Shown: piece by piece, positions 1-12,260 of the stretch | Position numbering within the stretch: the first letter of the stretch is position 1 | How the letters are laid out: every line of letters starts with the position of its first letter | DNA from: Sporothrix humicola | Taxonomy: Eukaryota > Ascomycota > Sordariomycetes > Ophiostomatales > Ophiostomataceae | NCBI GenBank assembly: GCA_021396245.1 | Contig: WNYE01000014.1 | Span: forward strand, 248,001 to 312,000 | Direction of reading: 5' to 3' | Length of the DNA stretch: 64,000 nucleotides | Translations under genes and position numbers: made by a program | The notes under the pieces: model-generated | The model's input: only the letters and a program-made list of their open reading frames with translations | What the model was told of the DNA's origin: nothing | The model's database searches: none

Positions 1-3000
1 CTCGGTCAGCACAGCAGATTCAAAGCCCAGGCAAGGGCAAGGGCATGGCCAACCGGCCACGGCTTGCCGGTAGTCCGTTGCGGCAGCAATGCTGATTGTG
101 GGCTATGAGCCCTCTTTCATTTTTTTTTTTTTTTTTTAATTTTCTTTTGCTTGGGATTTTATCTGGTTTTACTTTATTTTTTACAGGACAACGACGGGAC
201 CTCGATCCTGAACAGCGATATGGCGAAGGAACAGGGTTCAGGATACGACAAAGGGATATTGATATAGGTATTTGGGAAACAGGACAACAGGATATGGGAA
301 CTCAGGGAACAGAGCACAATGTGCAAGGCGCGATATGGGAAACAGACTGACTGACCACGGTTGTCTGATGGAGGATCTTTGCTATTTTTTTACGGAGGAC
401 TTTATTCTAGTTCAAATTGATACTACTATGCGATAGCTAAAACTACTCTCGCCTTTCTTGTGATATATTTTATCTTGTTTGCTACGCTACATAATGGCAT
501 ACCTCGGTCATCCCGACATCGTGCTAAGTCAACGTGTTGGGGCTCTGGGAAGCCCTCCGTTCCTTCGACTGTGTAGCCCCGGCACGGCCTTCCCTTGTTC
601 GATGCTATTGCCGCGAACGTGTCGCTTGTTAACATTGGATCAACGTAGGCGCATCGTGAGACCAAGGGCCGATGGCGAATATACTCGTTTAATATCAATT
701 GACCGCGATCGGGAGATTCTGTGTCGTGATGGCGACTTCTTATTTTTTTAACAGAACCCGTTATCTCGCCATCCATATATCCCTCTACAATCAATGTTGC
801 TCGATACGCCCTGTTGGTAAAGAAAGTACACGGTGTATGTCTATATGGCTTGTTTTGCTTGTCAAACGACCACGGGGCTTTCGTTCAATACACAGGCAGT
901 CTACAGTGGCTAGCCACGCCGCCGATGGAAGGGCATACCGAGCATCGCCATCTGGCATATCAAAAGTTTTGTACATTTTGTACCCATCTCGGGTCGAGTC
1001 TGTTCTAAGAACCTCTCAATCCGTGCTAGCTAGATGACCAGTAATGCTTGTTTTCTTGTACCATTGAGCATTCTCCATAGACGCAGTAGCACTCTCCATG
1101 GCTATGAGTACACCAAGTTCACGGCGAGAGTTTGTTGCTGGTTAATACAATGAAATATGTTCCTCATCCAGTGATATTTGACTCATTACATCTACATTTC
1201 AAATTGATGCACTTCTATTTTCTCTCTCGAACGATGTCGAGGTCTAACCAGACTTTGAGAGACTCCGGTTATCAAGATCGCGGGATGAGATATGATTTCG
1301 ATATGACATGATGAGATCCAACGATATGTCATATATCAGGAACGTGGCGACCCGGCACCTTACTCGTAATCGGATATATTAGTGTGCCACCCAAACATCC
1401 ATCGAGTCATCCTTTCGGTACGTATATGTTCTGTGTCGTCTCTTTATTTCATATGTCATCTTTGGTCGGTATTTCCATCATTATCGCAGTTCATGTTCAC
1501 AGCCGAGATGCACCGGGCCACCGGTTGTCGAAACACACCGACTCTTCGGGAAGCCGCATGGGCTACGTTCAAGTACAGAACGGACGCAAAATACGACGAA
1601 AGAGAAAAACAATGGGATGTTTTTCCAAAAAGTAATCCATCAACTCTTTGTTCTTTTCCTTTGGTATATTCTACGGACAGCCACAAAAGCCCATATATCT
1701 TAAAACTCCACCCTGGCTGAACTTGCTACTATTTGTTTCCATTCCGAGAGGCTTCCGTAGATTACGGTCTCACGGATATTTTTGATTGTTTTCTCTATGT
1801 AAGGATATGTTGTTTGCGGTCATTTCCGAATAGAAAGCCTTGTATCGTATAGGAAGGGTTGTGGGGAGACGAACCTTCATCGATATGGATGCACAAACTG
1901 CCGCCTACCGAAATCCTTCCTAGGTCTGTCCTTGTTCCTTGTTTCTGCAACGCAGTTTGTACGTATTATCGTTACTAACTACCGACACTCTATCCCAAAA
2001 TGCAGTGCTACTCAGGCAGGGCGAAACGGCCAATGATGTTGGGCATATGCATGTATATATGCAAGTACGTTGTCTGTTGTCGAACACGGTCCAAAAGAAA
2101 GTTCATGATCGGATCTAACTGTCAATGGCAGGGGCTTGAACACAGAGACCATCAAGACGTTAAGAACCAACAGCTACGAATCCTTCTTGTGCACACGCAA
2201 AGCAGGCAGAAAACGAGGCGGTCACAAGGACAGCACTGGAAATGCTGTATCACTGATGGTTGGAAGATGTCTTTCCATGAAACGTGCTTGCAGGACACTT
2301 GTGGCCTCATATTCATATTCAGAACACATGCTCTCTACATGAATATCTGCAGTCAACCGCCGCGCAGCATGCCACTATCCGTCAATATTCACGAGTGACC
2401 CGTCGTCTCGCTTAACGAGCTGCACTCGATACGAAGTGTTTCCAAGAAATGAAGTCGTAATTGCTTTTGAGAATGGGATTCCTCTTGTTGGTTTTTGAGA
2501 ATGGTGGGAGAACCAAGCTTAGGCAGGGAACATCATATCTCATTACCCATTACGGTCACTTTAAATCACTGTAAAGATAATCGTGTAGTTTCGATACCGA
2601 GCGTACATGAATGAAATAGAAGCCACGAATGATGTCCGCATGCAGATTCTACCAGACTATGCTGTGCAATGAGATGACAACTTCAATGACAAACCATGAT
2701 GTATAAGACGAAACCTGACTGGATGCAAGCATCAACAAATCAGAAGAGCGCTTTATAAGTGAGGCGACCATCGGAGCCGTTGGTGTGAGTGAGTGCCAGC
2801 GGCCTGGCCCCCAAGTGCGAGAAAGGTCGAATCAGATCAAGATACTTCCGTCAGGATGCTACACGACAAAAATCAAGGCAAAGGTTCCCGTGCCCGACAT
2901 GTTCCCGCTGCCCTCAAGCCCCCGGCCCTTCGTGCCCCCCCCCTGTGTCCCCGATACTCGTCGCCCCGGACCGATCCACCAGCCTCGTGCTTTGCTATTG

Positions 3001-6000
3001 TTCGTGTAGCTGCTACCTATTGCCGACACTCGTCATTCCGTACAACCAGTGCCATGATGTTTCGTGTATCTTTGATGGCCAAACGAACAGTAGGAGCAAT
3101 GCATGAAATCAAGACTCGGCTGAGATTGTAAACAGACCCAACAACGCACCGTTGCAAGCGAGAATATGAATGCAGTTATAGATTTATATCATTCGTGTGT
3201 TCCCCTCGTCTGCCCACCATCTTGTCTGCAGCCACCAAATGTACAGCACATCATCCCATACGATGCAGCCACTACAGACGAGAAATACAGGAATGAGTAA
3301 AAATACTGGAATCGATTAATTGAACCAGAATGTCGGCCCCGAAATTGATTTCAATAAAATGAAGGTGCACAAATTCTCGTATGTGAAGTTTGCGGCATCA
3401 AAACTGTTCGCATTGATGCAACCCTCGTGAAGATTTATTTGATCACACTGTTGGATGTGCACCTTTGATTTGAATAAATGAAAACGGTGTCGCACGCGGC
3501 TTTTCAGAAGTATTCCCGCGGCCTGGTCTCTTTTATCTTGCTCTTTCGGCACATTTTCTGCACTTTCCTCCTCACTTTCAGCCTCATTTTTTTGTGCATC
3601 TTGATACGTCGGCGGATTGCCAAATAGGGAGCCGTTTCCCCCGCCCTCTGCTGCCTGGCAGTCAACAGAGTCTCAATGCATTGCCAGGTCCATTTGATTC
3701 ATTATTTTCAATTCATTCTTGAAGCATCAGGCACCTGAAGGAGGGTGAAGGGAGGATAAATAAACCAATAAATCGAGATAGACTATTGATAAATAAAGGG
3801 TTGATTTTGATATCCCTTGATTTCAAAACATGCCCGTTTCCAGGCAGGCACAGGCCTGCGGGCGCCTGCCTTGCCTTGTGTCAGGGCTGGCACACCGCCC
3901 TTTTCCCTCAGAACAACACTTGTTCAGCGCTTGAGAAGGCGGCAAAGTGCACATTTTGGAATTGTCCAATCGTGAAGCGAAATGAAAGAAAAAGAAAGGA
4001 AAAGTGTAAATAATTGTTGAGATTCTTCACTTTAAAAAAAGGAAGAAAGAAAAGGATGTTGGAAGAAATGTGCAATTCATTCAAGAAATCTTCAATTGAA
4101 AGAAAACTTGGTTGAAATTCAGCACCTGTCAACAAAGACAGGGTGGGGAAAAGCAGGCAATTGGAAGATGAAATTCAAACTTCATATCTACAGATTCTTC
4201 GACAACTGTGTATTCCCTCCTTTATTTCAAAGTTCCCTTTTTGAAACTTGAAACAAGAGCCCAAAGTCAAGCCTCCTTTACTTTCCATTGATTAGATAAT
4301 TCCGTGTTGAGTTGAGCGGCTGTCAACAGTCTGACACAAGTTTCTCAAGGCTCACCATTGAGGGGGGAATTGTGGCAAGTCCGCCTTGCCTACCTTTGAC
4401 TTACAAGCGACGTGATGTGCCGGGATCTGTTTCTTGAATCTCTTCTTTTCAAAACAAAAAGGGGGCTTGATTTAATCCGGGTTTATTCTGATTTTTGAAT
4501 AAACATGAGGCGGCTTGTGCGACCTGCAGATCCTCCCATGCCCTGCAGCCGTGGCTCGCCCTGTTTTGAAGTCTGGCCCCTCCAGTATCTGCAGAGTATC
4601 CTCTGTATTTTGAGCCTGCCCTCTATCTTCCTATTCAGCTTTTCTCCTCACCATTCACTCTCCACATTGAGGCTCAACAGCAAATGTAACTGCAACGTCC
4701 GATGACGAGACCGAATCCTCCCACAACGAGCCGACACGTACTGAGGACAATCGCGGCGACTGCTCAAGTCCATTCCGGCCTGTTCTCACGGCCTTGTCTG
4801 CCTACTGCCTATTTATCTGTTGGTTGGTTGGCTCCTGAATGATTGGTCGTCGTGGCCCGCTCAATCCATGTGCTCGACAAGTCAATAAAGTTGACAGTAA
4901 CACTCGTTCCCTCAAGCTCGATCCTAACCACTGAAAGCCGACCAACACTTGACACAGCTTGACGCAGCTGCACTGCTGCACTGCTGCACACTGCAGCATT
5001 CCGTGCCCTCCATCATGTTGGACTTTGGAGCCCTCCACATCCAAAGACGTCCTCTTCCCTTTCATTTCTTCCCGTCCGTCTTTTGTTTCAAGCAATTAAC
5101 GATACAGGCGGTGCCCCACTTCCGCTCGCTGCCTGATGCTTTTTGTATCACATTCACAGCAGGACAATTGAGAACGCGAGACAACGAACCAACAATGGGT
5201 TCGCCCTGTTTTCAAAGACCGATAACCGTGACTGCTCTCTTTTTATTTTCTTTTTGCATCGGGATTCGTTCTTCCATGTATTTTCTTATTCTTGGGCGTG
5301 AATAGCAACTTTCTTGGACAACCGCCCGAATTACATCACCAATCGAGGCAAAACACATCTTAATAAACAAAGCATTAGGAAACGCACTAAGACGGCGCAG
5401 TTCTATGAAAATAAACATCGATGGGCCAGAACGTGTGTTCTCCTGTTCTCCATCTTTTTTCCTCCACACAAGGTAACACCAGGCTCTGCTGTTTGCACCT
5501 AAAAAAGGCCAAGACTTGGAAAGGGCAGTACCTCCAGCTGTGGCGTTTTCTTCACACATCACACTTGATCTCAGCACAACTGAATATCCCGTCATAAAGA
5601 CACGCTGTAAACGAGTGTGACATTCAACACTCTGTCGGGTCTTGCACTTTTGTGTTCCATGGTAGAAGAGAGAGGTACATTTCAAAGTGCCATTTCACTG
5701 CATGCACTTCTCGTTCTGTACACATTATGCGCCGAGAAAAAAAGGAATGGATGTAGGTCGTACAGAGCGTGTCAAGTGTGACTTCTCTTCCATCTGCAGG
5801 TAGCGAGTATGTACTCTGTATGCAAGTCCTCCGAGCTGTATGTATGCAGTGTGCCGGCATTGGTCTTCCATCTCACTCTTCAAGCCTCGTTTCTTGGTGT
5901 CTGCATTCTGTACTCCCAATCCTTTTTGTTATCGGTTCTGGAGTTCTGCCCCCCAACTCTAGGTTTACCATCTCCTCTCCATCCCCATTTCCTCGTGCCA

Positions 6001-6286
6001 TATTTTGTGGATAGCTGTAACGGGGAGAAAGGCTTACCACTTACACAGACACACAGGGGAGAAACAGAGGAACACAAACATGATGTGAAAGTATAAAGGA
6101 GGCGTTCCTCCCCTCCACATCCAGAAACATTTCTCTTTCTGACTCTTTTGATTCCAAAGGACTTTCTGTCCTTGCATTCGTTCCCCTCTTTTTGTTATTT
6201 CTATTTCATTTGATTAAGTCTCCATCTCCAACTCGTATCATCCCTACATATGCTCTACATCTGATTTACATCAGCCATCTGACATC
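1..6286. other. Gene-poor intergenic region
   Basis: No reading frame in this stretch resembles a known family or shows a start-intron-stop structure I trust. The DNA is mixed in composition, with AT-rich patches (for example about 3.3-4.5 kb) and a short CTGCA-type repetition near 4967-4997. The last few hundred bases before 6287 are T/C-rich and are probably the promoter and leader of the next gene. Small open frames (such as 426-794 on the minus strand) have no recognisable domain and are treated as chance. Confidence 0.6.
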
Positions 6287-8848
6287 ATGGACGCCTCAAC
6301 CACGTCCAAGATGAGCGCCTTCCACCTGCACCTGTTCCAGTTCTGGTACAGCGTCAGCTTTATGCCGGCGCTGGGCCTCGACGACGAAGGTGTGCTGCGG
6401 ACTGCGCTCGTCAAGCTTTTGCGGGTGCTGGAAGACGACGTCTCGCTCACTGATGAGGACCCGCCCGAGGAAATCAGCGATGCCAGCTGGAAGGTCAAGC
6501 ACACAATGACCGAGTGCATCGAGAAAGCCGAGGCCCTGCTGGACCGGCAGCTCTTGGTTCAGGCGCAGGCTCAGGCAGCGGTGTCGTCGGGAGCCACATC
6601 GTCGTTCACTCCCATGACAGGCGCTGCTACTTCTCGCCTGGCTGGCCGTCTTGTGGAGATTACAATTGCTGTCGCGGACATGCTCAAGCAAGTCCGGGCC
6701 GCTCAAGAGGCAGACAGCACGGCGACATCGGCCACTCATGCAGTGGGCGACAGGAAGTGGGATATCTTCAGCAAGACGGACGCCTCTTCCTCTTCGGCAT
6801 CGTCAACTTCATCGACCTCGGGACCTCCCCCTCCTCCGCCGTACAGCAACAACAGCCCGTCGTGGTCGGGCCCGGCTCGTGGCCCGCCGGCCCCGCCTTG
6901 GCAAAAGTCGACAGCTGTGACTCCCTACAATCCATCGCGGCCGTCGACTTACAGCAGCTACGATGATACTGCGAAAACCGAAAAGGAATCGCCAGCCATC
7001 CCCGACAACACGCTGGTCCTCCGCTACATGCACGAGCAGTATCTGCAGGGCACGCGCGCCACCGAATCGACGTCGACGGAGCGCCTCTTTGAAATTGTGC
7101 GCCAGATCGCGCCCGAGGGCGCCTTTTCGTATGCCCACGAGCTGCAGGAGCAGAGCCTCGAGGCGATTGTCTGTGCCGTCGCCGGCTGGGCTCTGGGCCA
7201 AAACGGCATGGAGCTGGCGCCGGGTCTGAGCCCGACCACCATTACATACCCGATGCTGGTGAGCATGCTGGTGCTTTCGGGCAACCAGCTTCACCGGCAG
7301 GTGGTCCCTCAAATGCCAGCCGTTTCGGCCTTGCCTGCCTCGTCGTCGACCGACAACAGCGACTGCCGCAGCACGTACAGCGGCTACAGCGTGGCCATCT
7401 CCACCGCGTCGACCACGTCGACTGCCACTGTCACCGCCGCCAACAAGCCGCCCATCTTCCGGGTGTTGGCCATTGCAGCTTCCAAGGCGGCGGCTTCCAC
7501 TGCCCCGACTTCGCCCACCTCGACGAGCAACCGGTTCGGGCCGCCTCCACCCCCCAATCCCCTCAATCGTCCGTTCAATGGTATGCCGCCGGCGCCGGCG
7601 CCGCCTTTTGGTGGTCGCGGCGGTATGCCCGGGATGCGCAATCCCAACGTCCCGCCGCTGCCGGCCGGCATGATTCATGCCAATCGTGGCCCCGGTCCCG
7701 TCCCTCTGCGGTCTGGCCCCGGCATGGGCCCGCCGTCGTTTGGCGGCATCGCCCGCCCGCCCATGGGCCGCCCCAGCCACCCGTACATGCTGTCGTCGAC
7801 GTCGCGCCACGGCATGCCGATCCCGCCGGGCTGGCGCGGCACGCGCAATGCGCGCATGGAGGCCGTGCGGGGCAGCAAGTCGATGAAGAAGAAGAAGGGC
7901 AGCGCCAAGAAGCTGGCCATTGTGAGCGACAGTGACAGCAGCACGAGTGGCTCCGACAGTGACTCCGGCTCTGACAGCGACTCTGACTCTGGCAGCGGCA
8001 GCGACAGCGAGGTCGATGTCAAGAAGTCCAAGAAGACCAAGAGCAAGTCCAAGTCCAAGAAGGCAAAATCAAAGAAGAGCAAGAAGAGCAAGAATGTTGA
8101 CTCTGACGACTCCGACTGGGACGCTGTCAGCGACCATTCGACGGTCCTCTCGGCTTCTGACGACTCGTCGTCGGACTCGGACTCGGACTCTGACGACTCG
8201 TCGTCGGACTCGGACTCGGACTCTGATTCTTCCTCCAACTCCGACTCGGATTCGGACTCGGACGTGTCCTATGACTCGGACGATTCTCAGGTGCAGCGCA
8301 AGATCAAGAAAACGAAGAAGGAGAAGGCAGCTGCAAAGAAAGCTGCCGCCAAAAAGGCCGACAAAAATACAAAGGCAAAGAAGGAGAAAGCCAAGGCAAA
8401 GGGCCGTCGTGCCCGCAAGGCCGGCTGGATGGACAGCGACGCGAGTGAGGACGACTCGGACGACTCGGATGCCAGTGAGGCGGACAACACGAGCTCTGAC
8501 TCGGACTCGGACTCGGACGCTCGCTCTGTTTCTGATGCCAGTGACAGCAGCTCCTCTGGCAGCGACTCTGACTCTGGCTCGGACAGCGACGCCTCCGACT
8601 CGGACGCCAGCGTCCGCTCCACCGAGAGCCAGACCGCCTGCCGCAACTTTGTTAACTTCTTGGAGCGCAAGTGCGTGCCCACAAAGGCGGAGAAAAAGGC
8701 TGCCAAGAAGGCAAAGAAGATCAAGGCCGAGAAGAAAGCCGCCAAAACGGCAGAAAAGAAAAAGGCAAAGCACACAAAGAGCAAGACCGCCGGCAAGGGC
8801 AGCCGCAGTGCCAAGATCAAGCGCAAGGGCAGCTTTGTCGTTGTATAA
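6287..8848 (+). CDS. Acidic-serine/lysine-rich protein of unknown function (853 aa)
   Basis: This is a single-exon gene starting at an ATG in a good context (ACATCATGG). I do not recognise the family. Residues about 8-140 and 238-342 look like folded helical segments. A Pro/Gly-rich region lies at about 415-520, with a short poly-Pro run near 180. The C-terminal 320 residues (about 530-853) alternate Ser/Asp clusters with Lys/Ala clusters. That alternation of likely casein-kinase-2 targets and basic blocks recalls nucleolar Nopp140/SRP40-type tails, so a nuclear or nucleolar scaffold is conceivable, but this is compositional inference only. No signal peptide or membrane span is visible. The matching composition of the acidic repeats produces long spurious frames on both strands. 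Confidence 0.8.
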   Translation: MDASTTSKMSAFHLHLFQFWYSVSFMPALGLDDEGVLRTALVKLLRVLEDDVSLTDEDPPEEISDASWKVKHTMTECIEKAEALLDRQLLVQAQAQAAVSSGATSSFTPMTGAATSRLAGRLVEITIAVADMLKQVRAAQEADSTATSATHAVGDRKWDIFSKTDASSSSASSTSSTSGPPPPPPYSNNSPSWSGPARGPPAPPWQKSTAVTPYNPSRPSTYSSYDDTAKTEKESPAIPDNTLVLRYMHEQYLQGTRATESTSTERLFEIVRQIAPEGAFSYAHELQEQSLEAIVCAVAGWALGQNGMELAPGLSPTTITYPMLVSMLVLSGNQLHRQVVPQMPAVSALPASSSTDNSDCRSTYSGYSVAISTASTTSTATVTAANKPPIFRVLAIAASKAAASTAPTSPTSTSNRFGPPPPPNPLNRPFNGMPPAPAPPFGGRGGMPGMRNPNVPPLPAGMIHANRGPGPVPLRSGPGMGPPSFGGIARPPMGRPSHPYMLSSTSRHGMPIPPGWRGTRNARMEAVRGSKSMKKKKGSAKKLAIVSDSDSSTSGSDSDSGSDSDSDSGSGSDSEVDVKKSKKTKSKSKSKKAKSKKSKKSKNVDSDDSDWDAVSDHSTVLSASDDSSSDSDSDSDDSSSDSDSDSDSSSNSDSDSDSDVSYDSDDSQVQRKIKKTKKEKAAAKKAAAKKADKNTKAKKEKAKAKGRRARKAGWMDSDASEDDSDDSDASEADNTSSDSDSDSDARSVSDASDSSSSGSDSDSGSDSDASDSDASVRSTESQTACRNFVNFLERKCVPTKAEKKAAKKAKKIKAEKKAAKTAEKKKAKHTKSKTAGKGSRSAKIKRKGSFVVV

Positions 8849-11083
8849 GGAGGACGGGGGAGAGCTCGGAAGGGAGGTGTGTCGGTTGGTAACTGTCTTC
8901 GACGGTGTCTGGCAATATCGGTGCTATCTTCATCGTCTTGAGGGCTTCCGTTGGCCTGTTTCACGTCCGTCAGTATCTGCTTTTGTTCGTTTCATGAGTG
9001 TCTTTTTCTAGCATTGCTTTCCATTGTTGTTCGACCTTCTCGTTTTGCCCGCCTGTTGTTTGTTTGGACCGTCTTCTATCTGTTATTGTTTATTAGCTCT
9101 TATCATTTGTTAGCAATAAAATCTTTCTTGGATGCATTGTCGGCTGTTCTGGACTCGAAAGCTTGTGAGTATGTGGTAGCATGGGAGAGGCCAACATGGC
9201 TTCGGCGTCCAGTCCTTGATACCGAGTCGTCGAGAAATTGTTTCGTTGATCTGTCAAGAGACGAAGGAAGGAATAATGCCTGACCTAGAGTGCAGGAGTT
9301 TATTTCCCAACTTGAGGCATGCCAAAAGCTCACAGCAATGGAAGGTGCGCGGTGGCCAGACCTCGCTGATTTTTGCCCGATTCGTCAATATTTCCTCTCT
9401 GAGCCTCTCTTGTATGCTGGAGCAGCGAAAGAAGAGTAATGCCAGACAGAATGGAAGTTGAGGCCTCAATATAGGACTAAATAATCAGGCCTGTCATCGC
9501 AGTAAGTAGATATCGTCGTGTGCGGCCTACTGTCACTAGAAAGCTTCAAGTCAATAGTTGCCTGTCGAGCTCGAAGACCTCGAGCTACTCTCAAGTCCAT
9601 CTCGGTCATTATTCCCGTTTACGGCGAGGCCTTAGACAGTACTGGGCGACGCGTAGTCCAGAAAAATAGCTTGCTGGTCAAAATCCGCGAGGCCTCGCTC
9701 GCTCCTTCCTCGAGTTGAACTCTCCATTGATGTTCTTTCCTATTTTGCTCGCAACCATGCTCCACACGCGTTTTGGCCTTTTGTTTGCAAAATTCATACA
9801 TAATATTTCGCGTCTCCCACCTTTCTCTGACTTTTTTCCCCTCTTCTATTCTCTCTCCTTTTCTCCCCTTTCTCTTTTTTCTCCTCTCCCTCTTCTCCCT
9901 CGTCATCAACTTTGATATCTCCCTCATCATATCTTCTTTTCTCCATCTTCTCAACGATATTCTAGTCCCAGGATATCATTGAATTCGGTCGCCAGCATTA
10001 GCAGCTCCCAATTTTTTTGACGTTGTTTTCCCATAATAATCAGGAGAGAATGCCCATCAATTTATGCGCCTAATGCTCCCTCTCGGAGCATCCCCCATCA
10101 TGGGATGCCCAACCTGAGCCAAGCCGGGCTGGACCGTCGGTCGTTTTAACGTCTCGACAAGTCTTTGTCAATGCCCCAGTCACTCCTCGTCGTGACCATG
10201 AGGACGATGGGGCACCCGCCCCGTCATCAGAGTCGGTGACGGCTGCTCTGTACATTTTATAGATGTGCAGGGCAGACCGTCACCAGCTCTTGTCCGTACA
10301 AGCATGCCGCCGCCCCTTGAGACTTGGTGAGTACGTATCCCCTCGATCAACCAGCATTCCAAGGATGCTAACGATATGGACATAGCGGTATACCGATCTC
10401 TTATTATATACCAGACTTATGTCTGGTGGTGGTGTTCTTTTGAGTGAGCTTCCCGTTCCATTTTTCCTTGCCACTTCCAGCCCAGAAAACTAACACTTGT
10501 CTTTCTATCTCTAATAGACCCACCAGGTGCCCCGAATGTGCGGCAGACGTCCAGGGCCGGGCTGGCTGGGGAATACCTCAGTTTAGCCTGGCCCTGTTGC
10601 AAAACAAATGGCAATGCACATGAGCCGCGACTGCCAGGTGGCTGGCATCAATAAAAATACTGAACGGCGAGGCATTTTACTTTGTACGTAGTGCCGAACC
10701 TTGAGCGATATGGGGTTCATACACAATACTAACACCAATTCAAGATGCATAGAGCCAGCGCTTGCGCTCGGCATACCGTCGACCAGCGCTTCGTCGAGGG
10801 TCCGCGCCTCTGGAACACTTCTGAGCCACCCAAGAGGGGGGCGGGGCGGGGGATTGCTGTCGTCCTCGATGGACTCGTGGATGGCCCCGGGGATGGCCTG
10901 GCCATAAACTTGGGGTGAAGATACCCCAAGTCGAAAGCACGACGGCTCGCGGGGGAGCAGCAAGTGCTACAACTGAAAGGTTGTGGGGCCAGTGCGGCGA
11001 GATAGGTCAGTCGTCCTGTGGTCTAGAGAGATGAGATGGCTCGAGATTGCGTCCTCGCACGATCGAGTTCCGGCAACACGCCG

Positions 11084-11276
11084 GAACAACTGATGTCGCA
11101 GAAATCTGCCACTGGGCCGGGCTTCTGCTCAAAGATTGTGTCCACCGCCCGGCTGGTTCCATTATGGAAAAGAGAAACTCGATTCCATATTGGAACAGCA
11201 GGGCTCGAGGTGGTCAGATCTGGCAAACCTTGCAGAGGCCCACAAGCTGGCGCCCAGTGGCAGATCTCAGCCGTTC
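11084..11276. repeat. Long imperfect palindrome / foldback element
   Basis: Several blocks pair in nested order. GAACAACTGA at 11084-11093 pairs 8 of 10 with TCAGCCGTTC at 11267-11276. ATCTGCCACTGGGC at 11104-11117 pairs perfectly with 11252-11265. GGGCTTCTGC at 11119-11128 pairs 9 of 10 with 11232-11241. CCACC at 11142-11146 pairs with GGTGG at 11209-11213, and TTCCA at 11157-11161 with TGGAA at 11191-11195. A perfect 8-bp hairpin with a 5-nt loop (11067-11074 and 11080-11087) overlaps the left edge. It may be a degenerate MITE or foldback element, an inverted duplication, or a hairpin RNA source; no target-site duplication was identified. Confidence 0.7.
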
Positions 11277-11385
11277 TCTCTGGACCGCAGGATGGACTTT
11301 GACCGCTCGATGCACTGTACCCCAACTAAGTATGTTGTGGCGCTGCTTCTCTCCCAAGAGTCGTCGTGCTTTCTTTGCCCCCCCT

Positions 11386-11531
11386 CATGTTGTCTTCTTC
11401 TCCTGGTGTCTTCTTCACCTGATGTCTTCTTCTCCTGGTGTCTTCTTCACCTGATGTCTTCTTCTCCTGGTGTCTTCTTCTCCTGGTGTCTTCTTCTCCT
11501 GGTGTCTTTATCGCCTGGTGTCTTTTCCTGT
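11386..11531. repeat. 16-bp minisatellite (about 8-9 units)
   Basis: The unit is close to CCTGGTGTCTTCTTCT. The CCTG core recurs exactly every 16 bases at 11402, 11418, 11434, 11450, 11466, 11482, 11498 and 11514, with CCTGGT and CCTGAT unit types partly alternating. One strand is strongly pyrimidine-rich. The 16-base period is not a multiple of three, so it does not encode a clean peptide repeat and is unlikely to be coding. Confidence 0.95.
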
Positions 11532-12260
11532 CTTTATTTTTTCTATCATGTATTCACTAGATAGTTTTTTATCATCGTCAAAACAATTATCACCATCTTA
11601 CGTCCAGACGCAATGTGAAGCCAGAAAAGAACCCTCACGACAGAAAAATAGGGGCTTTAGTGAAGTAAACATAACAAAGTGCCCTAAACACCCTAGAACG
11701 CGACGGTTCTAGCGTCATGCGCCTCTAATCGGCTGCTGACATAATAAGACATAACGCCAATCTTTCTGCGCCTGTGCCTGCCACTTATCAGGTCCCGTGC
11801 CTGTCTTGTGCAGGTGCTAGTGGGCACGTTCCTCTATCTTGCCTGTTTCGGCCGCATGCCGCAAAAGGCCCCAGGTCCCCCAAATCTCGCTCCAAAATCC
11901 AACCAACAGTGCAACACCCGTCCATCTCTTGCGCAACGCGCAATTACGACATTCTTTTCACGAGGCTGCCTGTGTCTGACTGTTCCACGACCGTAAGGCT
12001 GGGCGGCAAAGTGTTTTCTTCGTGACCCTGTGTCTACCTTCGGCTTTCTTACACGCGCGCCAGGGGAAGGTTTCTCCCCTCTTCTTGTCTCTCCTGTGGA
12101 GCCTCCTTTCTGCCGACCTCCTCCCTATCTACGATCTACAATCCACGTCCAACGACTCACCTCGGCCACTCCCCAGCTTTCCCACGGTAAACAACGACAG
12201 CCTCTTTGCTTCGCCCACAGTCCACACGTCACACCGGCCCAAGGGCCGAGAGCAGCAAAG

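Larger units (their letters stand above)
8849..12260. other. Intergenic region with foldback structure and minisatellite
   Basis: No gene is supported in these 3.4 kb. The region carries a long imperfect palindrome (11084-11276) and a 16-bp tandem array (about 11386-11531), both listed separately. A short perfect 7-bp inverted repeat (10410-10416 with 10421-10427) is also present. The part just before 12261 is C/T-rich and is presumably the leader of the IVY1-like gene. Confidence 0.6.

Noticed and set aside
426..794. 122-codon minus-strand frame in the left gene-poor region
   Set aside because: No recognisable domain, no splice structure or promoter feature; could be chance in 6 kb of non-coding DNA.
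7932..9011. Arg/Thr-rich 359-codon frame overlapping the acidic-serine protein
   Set aside because: A frame-shifted reading of the Ser/Asp repeat; the +1 product is pure Arg/Thr repetition.
11018..11090. Possible tRNA (GATCGAGTTC word near TGGTCTAG)
   Set aside because: The stems do not pair as a cloverleaf; the symmetry belongs to the large palindrome instead.
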